From Podospora pseudoanserina (lineage: Eukaryota > Ascomycota > Sordariomycetes > Sordariales > Podosporaceae), in the NCBI RefSeq assembly GCF_035222485.1, contig NW_026946671.1, positions 1,612,001 to 1,676,000 on the forward strand: a stretch of DNA of 64,000 bases, written 5' to 3'. Shown here piece by piece: positions 60,986-64,000 of the stretch. The notes under the pieces were generated by a model. The model searched no databases. It saw nothing but the letters and a program-made list of their open reading frames with translations, and was not told the origin of the DNA. The translations under genes were made by a program, and so were the position numbers. Position 1 is the stretch's first letter. Each line of letters starts with the position of its first letter.

Positions 60986-61515
60986 AATGTAAAATGTTGA
61001 TATATTATTTTTCTAATTGGTTTTATTACCTTCATAATTAACTAATTATACTTTTTTCTACTCATCTTATACTATTTTCAAACTAGCTTTTTACTTTTAC
61101 TTTAATCAACAGTATAAGTTGTACATTTAACTTAATTATTTTATTTATTTAAATATTTAAACTATACAATAGTTTTATGGAAATCTTGAAAAGAACCTGC
61201 TAATAGTTTCCATTTAATTATTAATTTAGACGAAAATATATTAGCATTAAAGATTCTAATTTAAATTTTCATGAAAAATAAGAAGTTAAAAGATATTTTA
61301 ATTCAAAATATTTATTTAATAATTATGAAAAATTAACTTTTTCAAAGTAAAAGTAATATAACCTTTATAGTGTCGAGATTGTTTAGAATTGATGATAAAA
61401 TAGAAATAAATATGCGATTTAATATAGTATAATCTTTAATTTAGTAGAATTTAATTCTATGATTAGTAGTAAGATTTTTTGATATTTAGTAGAAAGTAAT
61501 ATTATATTAATATTA

Positions 61516-61760
61516 TGTCACAGACCAACCATATAGCAAGGCAGAGTGGAGACTGCAGCGGGTCGTAGGGAACCAATCAAGTAAGATACAAGGGCGGGGC
61601 TGCAGGACAAGCGGGGCGGTCACGTCTTGGCAGAGCTGAGCCGGCTCAGTAGGCTCAGCAACTGAGCGTGGTGAGCTAGGTTGGATCACCACCGTTTACT
61701 ACTGAGCTATGGTGAGCCAGGTACGGAGGTACCTGGTGGATTAAAAATCTATATATACGG
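61516..61760. mobile_element. GC-richer LTR-like island inside the AT block
   Basis: Begins TGTCACAGACCAACC, a TG start typical of LTRs, and keeps normal base composition for about 245 bases before grading into AT-rich sequence. Contains a perfect 14-base palindrome CTGAGCCGGCTCAG at 61636-61649 and several CTGAGC/GTGAGC words. No second copy or primer-binding site was identified in the window. Confidence 0.35.
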
Positions 61761-64000
61761 AGGAATTGGCTAGTGTAAATAAATACTTCCGCAGTGTATA
61801 ATAATTCTAAATTATAGTCGTTAATATTTAAACAATTGTAATTAAAATAATCTATTATTATATACTGTCTAGCTATAATGAACTAGGATTGTTTAGAAGT
61901 GCCTGCAACTAGTATCCCTTTTAGAGGTTCTAGATAGGGGTTCGTTATACGTTATACACTTACTTTAACTCTATTACGGATAAATTAAAAGCGTCTTTTT
62001 ACTACTATAGCCGGACCTAAAAACGTTTAAATATGAAGCGTCCCGCTTAGCTTAAGTAGCGAGGGACCTTCTACTAGCACTAGACCTATACTCTTTACCG
62101 TAAAGTAAGTTATTAAATATTTTAAAAAATTTAAAGATAAAGTGTATTAAATCCGGAATTAGATTTTCGCCATTTCCATTATATTAATCTAAAATTCATA
62201 CATACGTAATATTACTAACGATAAAAGATTAATATAGTTTTTCTATAATAGCCTTAAAAAAAGGTAAAAAATAAATTATATGAAGAGTCGAGGTCCGATA
62301 TTATCGATAAGTATATCGTTATAGATATACGTATCGATAATTGGTAGTTCTAGCGTTATATAAAAAAGAAAAATAATAATCGGGGTTATTACGATAATTA
62401 TACTGAGGAATACTTTTATAATAATCATTTTAATATTATATGTCTAGAACCGATAAACGTCGATATTATATGATAATAAAGGCTGTAAAACTAGGGCTAA
62501 AGTAAAAATAACTTCAAGTATTTTAATTATAGTAGAGTAAAATACCTCAAAAAGGACTATAAAGCATTTAAGCGACTCAGATAAAGAAAAGAAATTGTAT
62601 TAATTATTATATTAAAAGGACCGAGGGTTATAAAGGTCGTAATTACCGGGTGTTAATAAAGCAAAACGGTAAACTTCGAGGAAGATTTTGATTAATACGT
62701 TAAATAAGAGGAAATAGAGTTCTAAGAGCTACGGGAAATAGTAGAAAGGCTGAAAGCGAAATATAAAAAAAGAGATCTTTAAACATAGGTATTTTAAGAT
62801 AAAGTAGTACGAGTTACTACAGAAATTACTATAGAGGTCGTTAAAGATAATAACCTTATGTAATAGAAAAAACCTTTCTAATAAACGATATTAAAAAAGT
62901 AATATAGTAAATATAAAATTATTATTTCGTAAAAAGTATAGCCTATAAAAGTTTAGAAAAATATTAAAAAGGTAAGAAAGTTATTGATATTAAAATCGCG
63001 AAGCTATTAAAAAATATATTTATACTTATACGGTATGTACCTTATAAAGGAAATTCAATATATTTTTTTTTAAGTATCCGGAATATTAGAAAGTATTTTA
63101 TTTTTAATATATAATATATGAATATATAAAGTACTATTAAGGTAAAATACTATACGGTTCTTAACCGGTACATAAGGTAAGTAAAGATAATAAGCTATCG
63201 TTAATTAGGAGGATAATGGTAAAGTAAAAGAAAGCCTAAGAAGAACTAAACGATTATATTTTCCAGAACGTTTAAGGCCCAGTTAAATTAAAAAATAGCT
63301 TCTAGATAATATAGTTTACTTTAGAATATATAAATTACTATTTCAAATTTATAGAGGTTAAAAGAATAAATTATATTATAGTTTCTTAAAAAAACCTGTA
63401 TTAAAATACTACTTAAACATAAACTATATAATATATTTATGAAAAAAAACTAAGTAATATTATTAAGTAAAAGTACTTAAGTAAACGATTAAATAAAAGA
63501 ACTATTATTAAGTATAAATATAATAGATATTAAGAAAATAAAAGACGGAAATTAAAAGGAAGTTAAACGGAAATAATTAAAAGACTTTATATTATTAAAT
63601 AACTTAAAGTAAAAAAACGTTTTTAAGTAATATAATTGCTTAAAAAAATTGCGGCCTTTCGCGAGGGCCGGTAACCTCTAACGGACTATAACTAGTATTT
63701 TTAAGAATGTTATTACAAAACGAAGGTATAAAGTAACAACCGGAAACTTATTAGCGAAGTGGCTACTATATAAAAAATTTAAAAAGATTAATACTTATAA
63801 ATTATGGAATATTAAAAAAATTATTAAAGTAATAATATTAGTAAATAGAAATGTAAAGACAAATTTAATCTCGCTATAGTTCGTCTTTTAAACTGAAATA
63901 TTATAAAAGAAAAAAAATGAATGGATCGTAATATCAAGATTATTTCTAACGTAAAAAGTATATAAATCAATATTATTTCTCAAATATTATAATTAAAGGA

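Larger units (their letters stand above)
59690..64000. mobile_element. AT-rich, RIP-like degraded repeat block (edge of window)
   Basis: Abrupt shift at about 59690 from near 50% GC to very AT-rich sequence dense in TA, with no ORF of note in any frame through 64000. This matches C-to-T mutation of repeats by RIP in ascomycetes. Sequence after about 62000 may be an eroded retroelement body, but no motif is legible. The block continues past the window. Confidence 0.7.

Overview
This is nuclear DNA of a filamentous ascomycete (Pezizomycotina, most likely Sordariomycetes, possibly Sordariales). The evidence is short GT..AG introns, unlinked single-gene transcription units on both strands, a DHN-melanin enzyme (scytalone dehydratase), an AA7 oxidase, Mdm10, and a closing AT-rich block that looks like a repeat destroyed by repeat-induced point mutation (RIP). 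I joined the exons by hand from splice consensus, frame continuity and family resemblance. Coordinates given as exon lists are therefore models, although most keep perfect frame.

Left part (1-17.6 kb): a 5'-truncated CorA-like Mg2+ transporter; a Rad5/Rad16-type SNF2 ATPase with an embedded RING; a divergent pair of a TauD/TfdA dioxygenase and a flavin monooxygenase; an orphan proline-rich ORF with a spliced leader; a secreted CBM52-like protein; and a salicylaldehyde-dehydrogenase-like ALDH. Gene density is low and the intergenic spaces are long.

Middle (17.9-41.2 kb): a housekeeping block. It holds PRP8 (2371 aa, no intein), eIF3c, a head-to-head ribosomal protein pair (uS11/RPS14 and uL30/RPL7), an Isa2-type Fe-S assembly factor, a secreted two-domain beta-trefoil-like protein, eS19/RPS19, and an ankyrin-repeat protein carrying a deaminase signature (HxE...PCxxC). 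RPL7 intron 2 contains a box C/D snoRNA candidate. Its guide matches the LSU rRNA segment ACCCGAAAGATGGT immediately upstream of a D box.

Right part (41.8-59.6 kb): a ZIP zinc transporter, MDM10, scytalone dehydratase, a DUF2293 protein, an AA7 carbohydrate oxidase facing a secreted nucleoside hydrolase, FAD synthase, and an F-box protein whose middle is hard to model. Last comes a short-chain dehydrogenase pseudogene broken into three frames.

59.7-64.0 kb is AT-rich, stop-riddled DNA. It includes a pair of inverted repeats and one GC-richer LTR-like island. I read it as RIP-degraded transposon sequence. No rRNA, tRNA or CRISPR features were seen.
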